Positions 37,202-46,512 of a stretch of DNA of 64,000 nt are shown piece after piece. Source of the DNA: Hellea sp042093735 (GTDB taxonomy: Bacteria; Pseudomonadota; Alphaproteobacteria; Caulobacterales; Maricaulaceae); the NCBI GenBank assembly GCA_042093735.1, contig JBELEM010000010.1:1-64000 (forward strand). The letters run 5' to 3'. The first letter of the stretch is position 1. Every line of letters begins with the position of its first letter. Below the pieces are notes generated by a model. The model was not told where the DNA came from. It saw only the letters and a program-made list of their open reading frames with translations, and searched no databases. Made by a program: the position numbers and the translations under genes.

Positions 37202-37417
37202 TTATAGCTCGTCTAAATCTTGCTGCAGTATTGAAATATTCAAATCATATGAAATATCATCTTTATCTTCATCATCTATATAGAGTATTCCTAAGATCTC
37301 ATCATTCAAATAAACCTCAACGCTATCACTAACTTTACGAGATTTAATTGTAACTGATTCTGTTGCAAATCTTTTACAAAGATATTCTTTGACCTTATTT
37401 ATTTGTTCAGGACTCAT
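37202..37417 (-). CDS. DUF3126 family protein
   Basis: A 71-residue acidic protein of unknown function found mainly in alphaproteobacteria, usually just after cysE as it is here. The family core VEVYLNDEILGILYIDDEDKD is followed by DLNISILQQDLDEL. Conserved linkage to cysE hints at a link with cysteine synthesis, but no mechanism is known to me. Confidence 0.8.
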   Translation of the reverse strand: MSPEQINKVKEYLCKRFATESVTIKSRKVSDSVEVYLNDEILGILYIDDEDKDDISYDLNISILQQDLDEL

Positions 37418-37438
37418 TTATTACTCCATTTTAAGTTA

Positions 37439-38254
37439 TTATACATCATAATTTATGGTTTGTATCATAGTATTTGCAGGCTTTTCTATATTAATACCGT
37501 TCAGTACTTTTGCAGGAACACCAGCCAAAGTGCAGTTCTCAGAACAGGAATTAAGCACCACTGAACCCGCAGCTATTTTTGAACCTTTTGCTATTACAAT
37601 ATTCCCAAGCACAGATGCATTCGCGCCGATTAAAACATAATCGCCTATTTTCGGATGCCTATCCCCTAAATTATTGCCCGTGCCACCGAGTGTAACGCCC
37701 TGCATAATAGAACAATTATTTCCAACGACCGCAGTTTCACCCATTACAAAACCAGTCGCATGGTCAAGCATTATACCGCTGCCTATTTGAGCAGAAGGAT
37801 TTATATCAACAGAAAAAAGCTCGGAAATTCGGTACTGCAAGTGAAAAGCTAATAATTCTCTTCCGCTTTTAAAAAGAGCACTCGAAAATCGATAAGCCTG
37901 AATAGCCATGTAACCCTTGAAGTACATGAATGCATGCATAAACGACGAGCAAGCTGGGTCCCTTTCTTTTATAGCAACTAAGTCTTGGAGAGCACTCTTA
38001 ATTATTTTTGGGTCAAATAATATTGCATCTGAAAATACTTTGCGTAAATTTAATGCTGATAAATATGGTGTACCTAACTTTTCTGACAAATGGTTAATCA
38101 ATGCGGTATCAAAAGTGTTTTGATCAAGTATTGTTGAGTGAATAAGTGACGATAAGGCCGGCTCCCCAACTACACACTCAGCTGCATCTTTCTTCATAGC
38201 CAACCAAACATAATTAAATTCAGAATTATGAGAAGTAGAATACAATTTTACCAC
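37439..38254 (-). CDS. cysE: Serine O-acetyltransferase
   Basis: Acetylates serine to O-acetylserine, the carbon acceptor for sulfide in cysteine synthesis. The 271-residue length matches the long CysE type, with the N-terminal helical domain (DLVAIKERDPA) and a left-handed beta-helix with IMLDHATGFVMGETAVVGNN and VTLGGTGNNLGDRHPKIG. The C-terminal tail can insert into the active site for cysteine feedback in homologues. The sulfate-activation genes of the same pathway lie 9 kb away. Confidence 0.95.
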   Translation of the reverse strand: MVKLYSTSHNSEFNYVWLAMKKDAAECVVGEPALSSLIHSTILDQNTFDTALINHLSEKLGTPYLSALNLRKVFSDAILFDPKIIKSALQDLVAIKERDPACSSFMHAFMYFKGYMAIQAYRFSSALFKSGRELLAFHLQYRISELFSVDINPSAQIGSGIMLDHATGFVMGETAVVGNNCSIMQGVTLGGTGNNLGDRHPKIGDYVLIGANASVLGNIVIAKGSKIAAGSVVLNSCSENCTLAGVPAKVLNGINIEKPANTMIQTINYDV

Positions 38255-38332
38255 AAGAAACCTCCAAACATTAAAAGCTGTTCTAAAGTTTTACTAAAAA
38301 AATAATATTAAATTTTAAATGTAAACTTTATA

Positions 38333-39829
38333 TCATAAGCTCTCAAGCATATCACTCCAGTATATCTTCAGATCTCTCTTAACTTCTGGGGCTAGAATAT
38401 ATAGTCCCAGCAAATTAGGAATCGCCATAACAAATATAAGTGCGTCTGCAAAATCCAAAACTGCACTTAACTGAATTGATGAACCTATAATTATGAATCC
38501 ACAAAAAATAAAATGAAAAGTCAATTCTTTAAACGTCCCTTCTCCAAATACATAAGTCCAGCCTTTGGTTCCATAATATGCCCAGGCTAACATAGTTGAA
38601 AATGCAAATAAAAATGCTGCTATTGACAATGGAATAGGCGACCAAGGTATTCTTGATTCAAAAGCAGCTGAAGTTAACTCAATACCACTTACACCGCCAT
38701 TTAAAATTGTTTGGCTATCAAAACAGGTAATGATAACCAATCCAGTAAGTGTACAAATTATTACAGTGTCGATAAAGGGCTCTAACAATGCCACATACCC
38801 CTCAGTTATCGGGGATTTTGTTTTAACGGCAGAATGAGCAATGGCAGCAGAGCCTAAACCAGCCTCATTAGAAAAAACTGCCCTTTGAAAGCCTATAATC
38901 ATAACTCCTAGAAATCCGCCTGCTACGCCTTGAGAAGAAAATGCTCCCTCAAAAATAGATGCTACGGCACCTGGTAATAGAGACCAATTTATGAAAAGAA
39001 CAGCCAATGAGCCAAGGATGTAAAGCACAACCATAAATGGAACTAGCTTTTCAGTAACCTTAGCAATTGACTTTATACCCCCTATAATGATTACTCCAAC
39101 CATTACAGCCATAATGAGACCAACGCACCACCCATATCCCAGTAGTGGACTTTTTACTTGTCCACCAGTCACCTCAACTAGCTGAACATAAGCTTGATTA
39201 GATTGAAACATATTACCAATACCAAGACATCCAATAACAATGCTGATAGCAAAAAAGGTACCAAGAAATTGTCCAAATTTAGGATATCCTCTCTGGGCTA
39301 ATCCGTCACGCAGGTAATACATTGGTCCGCCAGATACACTACCATCTTGGTTAACAACACGGTATTTTACACCTAATGTGCATTCAACAAATTTTGTGGT
39401 CATTCCAAGAATGCCTGCAACGACAACCCAAAATATTGCCCCTGGTCCGCCTATGGATACTGTTACGGCGACAGCCCCTATATTTCCGATACCGACTGTT
39501 CCAGAAACTGCAGCAGTAAGTGCTTGAAAATGAGTAATTTCTCCGGGGTGGTTACTATCAGAAAACCTACCACGTGTGATATCAATTGCATGTTTTATGC
39601 CTCTAAAGTTAATGAATCCTAGGTACAGGGTAAAAAAACTGGCTGCAAAAATAAGCCACAAAACGATAATAGGTAAGTCTGCACCCAAAAATGGGACTGT
39701 AAAGAATATAAAATCAGACAGATAATCAGTTACTGGCTGAACTAAGTTATTTATTTTGACATCAAGGCTTTTAAATGAAAAGTAACTTTGCACTGATAAG
39801 GTTTCCTTTGTATTTTTAACCTCGTCCAC
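38333..39829 (-). CDS. Alanine/glycine:cation symporter (AGCS family)
   Basis: A 498-residue sodium- or proton-coupled amino-acid carrier with about eleven membrane helices. AGCS signatures include ALTAAVSGTVGIGNIGAVAV, SVSGGPMYYLRDGL and FSNEAGLGSAAIAHSAVKT. Exact specificity (Ala, Gly or a D-amino acid) is not decidable from sequence. The start codon region overlaps the end of queF by 14 bases, so the two are probably co-transcribed. Confidence 0.92.
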   Translation of the reverse strand: MDEVKNTKETLSVQSYFSFKSLDVKINNLVQPVTDYLSDFIFFTVPFLGADLPIIVLWLIFAASFFTLYLGFINFRGIKHAIDITRGRFSDSNHPGEITHFQALTAAVSGTVGIGNIGAVAVTVSIGGPGAIFWVVVAGILGMTTKFVECTLGVKYRVVNQDGSVSGGPMYYLRDGLAQRGYPKFGQFLGTFFAISIVIGCLGIGNMFQSNQAYVQLVEVTGGQVKSPLLGYGWCVGLIMAVMVGVIIIGGIKSIAKVTEKLVPFMVVLYILGSLAVLFINWSLLPGAVASIFEGAFSSQGVAGGFLGVMIIGFQRAVFSNEAGLGSAAIAHSAVKTKSPITEGYVALLEPFIDTVIICTLTGLVIITCFDSQTILNGGVSGIELTSAAFESRIPWSPIPLSIAAFLFAFSTMLAWAYYGTKGWTYVFGEGTFKELTFHFIFCGFIIIGSSIQLSAVLDFADALIFVMAIPNLLGLYILAPEVKRDLKIYWSDMLESL

Positions 39830-40277
39830 GATACGGGCTTACACCCTGGTCAGGCACCCAAACACCTTCAGGTATTTCACCATAGCTATAAAACACATCA
39901 ATTGGAATGCCTCCTCTAGGGTACCAATATCCACCAATACGTAACCATTTTGGACTTATTTCTTTAACTAATCTTTGGGCAATACCCGTAGTGCATGCTT
40001 CATGAAAGTCTCCGTGGTTTCTGTATGAGCCAAGAAATAATTTGAAGGCTTTACTTTCAACTATCCAAGCATCAGGACAATAGTCAACAACTATGTGTGC
40101 AAAATCAGGCTGCCCAGTAACTGGACAAATACTAGTGAACTCCGGCGCCACTAACCTGACCATATAGTCCTCAGAACATGGGTTTTTTACTCTTTCGAGA
40201 ACTGCCTCATTTGGAGACTTAGGCAAACCTTGCGTTTGCCCCAGTTGACCTAAATCATTGTATCTATTTTCACTCAT
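39816..40277 (-). CDS. queF: NADPH-dependent 7-cyano-7-deazaguanine reductase
   Basis: Reduces preQ0 to preQ1 in queuosine tRNA-modification synthesis. The 153-residue protein is a single-domain (YkvM-type) QueF. The catalytic Cys51 lies in TSICPVTGQPDFAHI with Asp58 following. ESKAFKLFLGSYRNHGDFHEAC is the NADPH/substrate motif. No preQ1 riboswitch consensus is visible upstream. An 8-base stem ends five bases before the start. Confidence 0.95.
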   Translation of the reverse strand: MSENRYNDLGQLGQTQGLPKSPNEAVLERVKNPCSEDYMVRLVAPEFTSICPVTGQPDFAHIVVDYCPDAWIVESKAFKLFLGSYRNHGDFHEACTTGIAQRLVKEISPKWLRIGGYWYPRGGIPIDVFYSYGEIPEGVWVPDQGVSPYRGRG

Positions 40278-40282
40278 AAAGC

Positions 40283-40306
40283 CAATTAAACTTTAATATT
40301 CAATTG
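40283..40306 (-). promoter_or_regulatory. Hairpin immediately before the queF start codon
   Basis: On the queF strand CAATTGAA pairs with TTTAATTG (eight pairs, one G-U) around an eight-base loop, ending five bases before ATG. No Shine-Dalgarno is visible, so the stem could influence initiation. It does not match preQ1-I or preQ1-II patterns. Confidence 0.25.
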
Positions 40307-40387
40307 AGCAAGCCTTTAGAGGTGATATATATTGTTGTTGTAAATAAAACTAAATGCCTACTCAGGGATTTTTTAATAATACGATAA

Positions 40388-40455
40388 GTTATTTTTATTA
40401 ATTTTCATAATAATGACATAAGTGTGGTTATTTTTCTTAATTTTCGTGTTAGTGA
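40388..40455 (+). repeat. 29-base imperfect direct repeat upstream of frmA
   Basis: Two copies (40388-40416 and 40427-40455) share 24 of 29 positions, beginning GTTATTTTT, then TTAATTTTC, and ending TGA, with a 39-base period. They lie 31-98 bases before the frmA start. Paired direct repeats in this place usually mark binding sites of an activator or repressor. Copy 1 also contains the dyad TTATTA/TAATAA. The repeat is seen directly; the function is inferred. Confidence 0.5.
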
Positions 40456-40485
40456 GATTTAAATCAAAATTAGAATGGATAAGAC

Positions 40486-41595
40486 ATGAAAACACGCGCA
40501 GCAGTTGCCTTTGAGCCCGGTAAGCCTTTAGAAGTTGTGAATGTAGATTTAGAAGCCCCATTAGCCGGAGAAGTGCTTGTTGAAATAAAAGCTACTGGTA
40601 TATGTCATACCGATGCTTTTACATTATCAGGCGACGATCCAGAAGGCATATTCCCAGCTATTCTAGGGCACGAAGGAGCTGGAATCGTCAGGGAGATTGG
40701 AGCCGGTGTAAACTCATTAAAGCCAGGTGATCATGTAATACCGCTCTATACCGCTGAATGTCGAAATTGTGATTTCTGTCTAAATCCAAAAACTAACCTT
40801 TGTCAGTCAGTTAGAGCCACTCAAGGAAAAGGCTTAATGCCAAATGGGACATCCCGATTTTCTTACAAAGGTCAAAAAGTTCATCATTACATGGGGTGCT
40901 CTACATTTTCAAATTTTACAATATTACCTGAAATCTCGCTCGCAAAAATACGTAAGGATGCACCTTTTGATATGGCTTGCTACATAGGATGTGGAGTAAC
41001 GACTGGCGTAGGAGCTGTTATTTATTCAGCTAAGGCAGAAGCTAATTGTAGCGCTGTTGTATTCGGCTTAGGCGGAATTGGGTTAAATGTTATTCAAGGC
41101 TTAAAAATGATAGGAGCACGACAAATAGTAGGGGTCGATATCAATCCAGAAAGAGAAAAAATTGCTCGAAATTTTGGAATGACTCATTTTGTTAACCCAG
41201 CAGAATTAAAAAATGATCTTCTTGGACACATAATAGACATAACAGGAGGTGGCGCTGACTATACTTTTGAGTGTATCGGAAATGTAGATGTTATGAGAGT
41301 GGCGCTTGAGTCTTGCCACAAGGGATGGGGAGAAAGTTATATTATTGGAGTGGCAGGATCGGGAAAAGAAATATCTACACGACCATTCCAACTAGTCACA
41401 GGCCGTAGCTGGAAAGGTGTTGCTTTTGGTGGAGCCAGAGGAAGGACAGATGTGCCCTCCATAGTGGATATGTACATGGATGGAAAAATACAAATAGACC
41501 CACTCATAACTCATAAAATGACTATAGAAAATATCAATGAGGCTTTTGATTTGATGCATTCTGGAAAAAGTATCAGAAGCGTAATCGAATTTTAA
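40486..41595 (+). CDS. frmA: S-(hydroxymethyl)glutathione dehydrogenase (class III alcohol dehydrogenase)
   Basis: Oxidises the spontaneous adduct of formaldehyde and glutathione to S-formylglutathione with NAD. The 369 residues show the catalytic zinc site (ICHTD, GHEGAGIV, GCGVTTG), the structural zinc lobe CRNCDFCLNPKTNLC, and the class III phrases RATQGKGLMPNGTSRF and MGCSTFSNFTI. First gene of a four-gene block that ends with the next enzyme of the same pathway, fghA. Also written adhC or flhA-type in other species. Confidence 0.95.
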   Translation: MKTRAAVAFEPGKPLEVVNVDLEAPLAGEVLVEIKATGICHTDAFTLSGDDPEGIFPAILGHEGAGIVREIGAGVNSLKPGDHVIPLYTAECRNCDFCLNPKTNLCQSVRATQGKGLMPNGTSRFSYKGQKVHHYMGCSTFSNFTILPEISLAKIRKDAPFDMACYIGCGVTTGVGAVIYSAKAEANCSAVVFGLGGIGLNVIQGLKMIGARQIVGVDINPEREKIARNFGMTHFVNPAELKNDLLGHIIDITGGGADYTFECIGNVDVMRVALESCHKGWGESYIIGVAGSGKEISTRPFQLVTGRSWKGVAFGGARGRTDVPSIVDMYMDGKIQIDPLITHKMTIENINEAFDLMHSGKSIRSVIEF

Positions 41596-41642
41596 TGTTA
41601 TTTTCATCTTTGAAACTTTTGGATTGATTCAAGGACAATTAG

Positions 41643-42761
41643 ATGCAAACAATATTAAGTATTGCAATAATAATAACTCTTCTTACGTCAGTTTTCATAA
41701 TTATTAAATTTGGGAACCTTAAGCTTAAAGGCCCAAACCCTGTGCCTATTGTTACTTTCATAGCTATATTGTTCACATCTGGTCTAGATGTTGGTTTGAT
41801 TATGTTTCCCTTAACAGAGTTTGCAATATATAATGAAAATACTGAATATCAGTTTACCAATCCACTTGCCATTGAGTTTGGATTTTGGGGGTTTTTAGTA
41901 TGGGGTTTTTATTTTCTCACAACATTTTATTTTTGTGCGATTGAACCAAAATTAAAACTTTTTGAAATACCCCTAATTAAATTAATAAACACACTTATCA
42001 TTGTATCAACATGCGCTTTTACAGGTTATTTATTTTTTTCTTATTTGCCTGACTATATCAATAACATATCTGAATTTAATCGTTATAGCGTATTAGGAAT
42101 TATTATATTTTTAGCAGTGCTATCAAGTACAAAGTTACATTATATAAAACTATTAAGTGTATGTTCTACATTGTTATTTTTAATTCTATTGTCCTCTTTT
42201 TGGTTCAACTCTAACATCGATACAAAAGAAGCAATAGAGACGACTAGTTTATTGGTTGGATATTTCGAAAACCTACATAGGTTTATATCCCCTATAACTA
42301 ATTATCATGCTTTCTATCTTTTCTGGTGGTTTGCTTGGAGTATTATGATAGGGCAGTTCGTTGCCAGATTTGTGAATGGTGTAAAAACATGGCAATTACT
42401 AATTGCCTTATTAACACTTCCTTCCATACCTATTGCAGTTTGGTTCTCCATTTTATATTACTATCATACCAATGCTATCATAATCTCAGATTTAATGAGC
42501 ATTTCAATGGTAATTGTGGGAATAATCTTTGTTATAAACTCATTAGACTCTTTAATTCGATTATATACAGAAAATTACAATCTTACATTCAAAAAGCTAG
42601 GAGCTAAAAAGTATATTTTAATTAATTTTAGCATTCTGTACGGGCTTGTATTAATGTACCAGATGACACCTTTTAAGATAGAATGGGTAGGACTAACAGT
42701 TATAGGGCTTTACTCATTAGTTTACTTTCTAATAATGGTGAAAAGAAAAAGTCTAAAATGA
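41643..42761 (+). CDS. Shortened BCCT-like membrane transporter
   Basis: A 372-residue protein with about ten membrane helices. ILFTSGLDVGLIMFPLTEF followed by FGFWGFLVWGFYFLTT resembles the TM3-4 region of betaine/choline/carnitine (BCCT) carriers (GIGIG...EP and HWG..W..Y). LFWWFAWSIMIGQFVARF resembles the BCCT signature helix (W.WW..W.PFVG.FIAR). Canonical BCCT proteins exceed 500 residues, so this is a reduced or divergent member. Its ATG lies 47 bases after frmA, and its stop overlaps the GMC gene start (ATGA). Uptake of choline or a related methylated amine is inferred from the neighbours. Confidence 0.6.
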   Translation: MQTILSIAIIITLLTSVFIIIKFGNLKLKGPNPVPIVTFIAILFTSGLDVGLIMFPLTEFAIYNENTEYQFTNPLAIEFGFWGFLVWGFYFLTTFYFCAIEPKLKLFEIPLIKLINTLIIVSTCAFTGYLFFSYLPDYINNISEFNRYSVLGIIIFLAVLSSTKLHYIKLLSVCSTLLFLILLSSFWFNSNIDTKEAIETTSLLVGYFENLHRFISPITNYHAFYLFWWFAWSIMIGQFVARFVNGVKTWQLLIALLTLPSIPIAVWFSILYYYHTNAIIISDLMSISMVIVGIIFVINSLDSLIRLYTENYNLTFKKLGAKKYILINFSILYGLVLMYQMTPFKIEWVGLTVIGLYSLVYFLIMVKRKSLK

Positions 42762-44434
42762 ACAAATATGACTATATCATTATAGGTGCAGGATCTGCAG
42801 GATGCGTCTTAGCGAACCGACTTACAACAAGCGGGGAAAATAAAGTTTTACTTATTGAAGCAGGTGGAAGTGATAAGCATATTCTCGTTCAAATGCCAAC
42901 TGCTTTATCTTATCCAATGAGTATGAAAAGGTATAATTGGGGATATACAAGCGAAAATGAGCAATATGTTAACCATAGGCGTATTAATTGCCCAAGAGGT
43001 AAAGGCTTAGGCGGCTCATCATCAATAAACGGAATGGTTTACGTACGTGGCAACCCGAATGATTTTAATGTATGGGAGGCATTAGGAGCCAAAGGCTGGA
43101 ATTACTCTAGCTGTATTCCATATTTTATACGCGCTGAGAATTGGCAAGGGGAGAAAAGTAATTATAGAGGATCCGGAGGACCTTTAAACGTAAACTGCGG
43201 AAACAATATGGAAAAAAACCCACTTTATGAAGCCTTCATCAAGGCGGGCGTGGAAGCAGGATATCCAAAAACTAAAGACTATAATGGTTACAAGCAAGAG
43301 GGTTTCGGGCCAATGCAAATGACCGTCAAAAACGGAGTAAGAGCATCATCCTCAAAATCATACTTATGGCCAATTAGACACAGACGAAATCTCACAGTTA
43401 TTACAAATAGTCTGGTTGATAAAATCATTTTCAATAATAAAAATGCAACCAAGGTTTCAGTTATCCAGAAAGGTAAAAATTATTTTTATGAGGCAGAAAA
43501 AGAGATTGTTTTATCAGCTGGGGCAATTGGTTCACCCGCAATTTTACAAAGATCGGGAGTAGGAAATTCAAAGTTATTGAAAAAAATCGGTATTCCAAAA
43601 GTTTACAACCTTAAGGGTGTAGGTAAAAATCTAATGGATCACTTAGAGGTATACTTTCAATTTCAGTGCAAAAAAGAGATTACTTTAAATTCAAAACTTA
43701 ATTTTTTCAATAAAATGCTTATAGGTATGAGGTGGATTTTCTTTAAAACGGGCTTGGGTGCAACCAATCATTTCGAAAGTTGTGGTTTTATAAGGTCTGA
43801 TAAAGATATAAAGTACCCAGATATACAATATCATTTTTTGCCCGCAGCAATAAATTACGATGGTACATCAGCGGTTAAAGGACATGCTTTCCAAGTTCAT
43901 GTTGGTCCGAATAAGCCTCTTAGTAGAGGTGCAGTTGAAATTACCTCCAGAGACCCCAATAAGCCACCCAGTATCACATTCAATTATTTAAAGCACCCTG
44001 AAGATATTATAACATGGAGAAAATGCATACGTCTAACTAGGGAAATAATTTCTCAACCCGCTCTCGATTGTTATCGAGGTGAGGAAATACAACCGGGAAC
44101 AAATATCACTTCAGATGAAGATATAGATAAATGGGTAGTCAATAATGTTGAAAGCGCATACCACCCCTGCGGAACGTGTAAAATGGGTGATAAAAATGAT
44201 GAAATGGCAGTAGTTGACTCAGATTGCCGCCTGATAGGCCTTGATGGTATAAGGGTTGTAGACTCATCTATCTTTCCTGAAATTACAAATGGAAACTTAA
44301 ATGCGCCCACGATTATGGTTGCAGAGAAAGTAGCGGATAAAATACTTAAAAAATCAATAAAACCCATGAAAATCGATACTTGGGTAGATCCATATTGGAA
44401 AACCAAGCAACGGTTTAGTAATTCAATACGCTAG
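42758..44434 (+). CDS. GMC-family oxidoreductase, choline-dehydrogenase-like
   Basis: A 558-residue FAD-dependent alcohol oxidoreductase. The FAD motif IIIGAGSAGCVLANRL lies at the N terminus, with GMC signature 1 GLGGSSSINGMVYVRG, signature 2 GAIGSPAILQRSGVG, and the catalytic His in YHPCGTCKMG. It resembles choline dehydrogenase BetA, but related enzymes act on other alcohols. The frame is open from 42683; I take the ATG at 42758 because it overlaps the previous stop as ATGA and begins the dinucleotide fold at once. No betaine aldehyde dehydrogenase is in the window. Confidence 0.88.
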   Translation: MNKYDYIIIGAGSAGCVLANRLTTSGENKVLLIEAGGSDKHILVQMPTALSYPMSMKRYNWGYTSENEQYVNHRRINCPRGKGLGGSSSINGMVYVRGNPNDFNVWEALGAKGWNYSSCIPYFIRAENWQGEKSNYRGSGGPLNVNCGNNMEKNPLYEAFIKAGVEAGYPKTKDYNGYKQEGFGPMQMTVKNGVRASSSKSYLWPIRHRRNLTVITNSLVDKIIFNNKNATKVSVIQKGKNYFYEAEKEIVLSAGAIGSPAILQRSGVGNSKLLKKIGIPKVYNLKGVGKNLMDHLEVYFQFQCKKEITLNSKLNFFNKMLIGMRWIFFKTGLGATNHFESCGFIRSDKDIKYPDIQYHFLPAAINYDGTSAVKGHAFQVHVGPNKPLSRGAVEITSRDPNKPPSITFNYLKHPEDIITWRKCIRLTREIISQPALDCYRGEEIQPGTNITSDEDIDKWVVNNVESAYHPCGTCKMGDKNDEMAVVDSDCRLIGLDGIRVVDSSIFPEITNGNLNAPTIMVAEKVADKILKKSIKPMKIDTWVDPYWKTKQRFSNSIR

Positions 44435-44471
44435 CAATAAAAATTTAAAGTAATTATTTCAGGCCATTACA

Positions 44472-45302
44472 ATGAAAACTATATTCGAAAAAAAAATGTT
44501 CGGCGGCACTCAGACAGTTTATGAACATTACTCTGATGTTTGTGAATGCTCAATGAAATTCGCAGTATATAAACCAAAAAGCACTAAAAACCTATCATCT
44601 CTATTCTGGTTGTCAGGGCTCACATGTAGTGAAGAAAATTTTATAACGAAAGCAGGAGCGCAACGATTGGCAGATAAATTAGGCATTTTAATTATTACGC
44701 CTGACACATCTCCTAGAGGGGAAAGTATACCTGATATTACGGATCAATATGATTTTGGTAAAGGTGCAGGTTTTTATCTCGATGCGACAGAAGATCCATG
44801 GAAAAGAAATTATAAAATGGAGTCATATATCACAACAGAACTGATGAATTTAATAGAACAAAACATACCACAATTCAACAAAAGTAAAGTTGGAATTTCA
44901 GGTCATTCCATGGGAGGGCATGGAGCGCTAACATTGCATTTAAAAAATCCAAATATATTTAAAACTTGCTCTGCATTTTCACCAATAGTTACTCCTTCGC
45001 GAGTACCTTGGGGTCAAAAAGCCTTCAACGGTTATCTTGCTGACAAAAAAGAATGGGGCAACTACGATGCCACTATATTAGTAGAAAAGTTTCCATCGAG
45101 CGCACACATACTGATAGACCAAGGTCTCTCTGACGAATTTTTAAATAATCAGCTTGAGCCGCTAATATTCAAAAAAGCATGTGAAAAATCAAAGCAAAAA
45201 TTGACCCTCAGAATGCAAGAGGGTTATGATCATAGTTATTATTTCATCGCTTCATTCATAGACGACCACTTAAATTGGCACCACAACGAAATACAAATAT
45301 AG
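44472..45302 (+). CDS. fghA: S-formylglutathione hydrolase
   Basis: Hydrolyses S-formylglutathione, the FrmA product, to formate and glutathione. The 276 residues are of the esterase D type. SGLTCSEENFITKAGAQRLA is typical, the nucleophile Ser lies in GISGHSMGGHGAL, and the terminal His lies in EGYDHSYYFI. It comes 37 bases after the GMC gene. Its place at the end of the frmA block makes a complete glutathione-linked formaldehyde oxidation route. Confidence 0.95.
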   Translation: MKTIFEKKMFGGTQTVYEHYSDVCECSMKFAVYKPKSTKNLSSLFWLSGLTCSEENFITKAGAQRLADKLGILIITPDTSPRGESIPDITDQYDFGKGAGFYLDATEDPWKRNYKMESYITTELMNLIEQNIPQFNKSKVGISGHSMGGHGALTLHLKNPNIFKTCSAFSPIVTPSRVPWGQKAFNGYLADKKEWGNYDATILVEKFPSSAHILIDQGLSDEFLNNQLEPLIFKKACEKSKQKLTLRMQEGYDHSYYFIASFIDDHLNWHHNEIQI

Positions 45303-45329
45303 GGTTTAGGTAACCTGGAAGATATAACT

Positions 45330-46424
45330 TTAGTAAAGAGTAGACAGAGCCTTTCCATCGTAATCTTCCAGCTCATCCATTCTACCTTCTTTGACTTTTT
45401 TTACCCACTCTGGGTCTTGTAAAAGAGCCCTACCCACAGCAATTAAATCAAATTCTTTTCTATCCATCATCTCATAAAGCTTATCCAAAGGAGCAGCTTG
45501 AGAGCTCTGACCTGCAAAAGCTCCAAAAAAATCTCCATTTAACCCTACAGAGCCAACGGATATTGTGGGTAAGCCAGTTAATTTCTTTGCCCAACCTGCT
45601 AAATTTAAACTTGAATTTTCAAATTCAGGCTCCCAAAATCGACGTTGAGAGCAATGAAGTATATCAACCCCAGCATCAACAAATACCTTTAAAAAAGTTT
45701 CCATTTCTTTTGGTGTCTCTACTAATCGCGCTGTATATTCTTGTTGTTTCCACTGTGACCAACGCAATATTATCGGCATATCATTACCTATTTCTCTACG
45801 GCACTCCCTGATTACATCAGCAGCAAATTTTGCCCGCTCAATAAATCCACCCCCATACTTACCTTCGCGTTTATTCATAACACCCCAGAAAAACTGGTCT
45901 ATTAAATATCCATGTGCACCGTGTATCTCGATAGCATCAAATCCTAATGTTTTAGCATCACGTGCGGATCTTGCATAAGAAGAGACCATGTCCGCAACTT
46001 CTTCATCTGATGGCGCTGGCATTATAGATTTTCCTGAATGGGTTATTCCCGAAGGTCCGTCAGTTTGGGCATCTGGGTTATGTCCTGTGCCCGGCTTGCG
46101 TATCATACCAACGTGCCAAAGCTGAGGAGCTATTTTACCTCCAGCTCTATGGGTGCTCGTTACAACATTCTTCCAAGCATTAATCGCAGTTTCTCCGTAG
46201 AACTTAGGGTAATTATTATTATCGGCTGAGCCAGGACGGTCTGTGACAGTACCTTCTGTAATTATTAAACCTACATGAGCTGCTGCACGGCGGGCATAAT
46301 ACTCTGCTACATTATCGCCAGGAATACCATCAGGAGAAAAAGTTCTCGTCATAGGGGCCATCACAAATCTATTTTCTAAGGATAAACCTTTGCATTTGAA
46401 TTGTTCAAAAAGTAAAGAAGACAT
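45330..46424 (-). CDS. Old-yellow-enzyme family NADH:flavin oxidoreductase
   Basis: A 364-residue FMN-dependent ene-reductase-like TIM barrel. Family features are RFVMAPMTRTFSPDGIP, PQLWHVGMIRKPG, FDAIEIHGAHGYLIDQFF (the His/His substrate pair) and the phosphate-binding GRALLQDPEWVKKV. The physiological substrate is unknown. Some members act in detoxification and others demethylate methylated amines, although those are larger fusion proteins. It is convergent with fghA. Confidence 0.88.
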   Translation of the reverse strand: MSSLLFEQFKCKGLSLENRFVMAPMTRTFSPDGIPGDNVAEYYARRAAAHVGLIITEGTVTDRPGSADNNNYPKFYGETAINAWKNVVTSTHRAGGKIAPQLWHVGMIRKPGTGHNPDAQTDGPSGITHSGKSIMPAPSDEEVADMVSSYARSARDAKTLGFDAIEIHGAHGYLIDQFFWGVMNKREGKYGGGFIERAKFAADVIRECRREIGNDMPIILRWSQWKQQEYTARLVETPKEMETFLKVFVDAGVDILHCSQRRFWEPEFENSSLNLAGWAKKLTGLPTISVGSVGLNGDFFGAFAGQSSQAAPLDKLYEMMDRKEFDLIAVGRALLQDPEWVKKVKEGRMDELEDYDGKALSTLY

Positions 46425-46512
46425 CTATAATCCTTTAATTATATTGTTTAAATATTCCTAAGAAATAGAAATTAGGTTTTTTTAATAGAGTTACTTGATA
46501 TAAATTCAACAA

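Noticed and set aside
40278..40485. preQ1 riboswitch upstream of queF
   Set aside because: A simple hairpin is present, but not the conserved preQ1 aptamer sequence.
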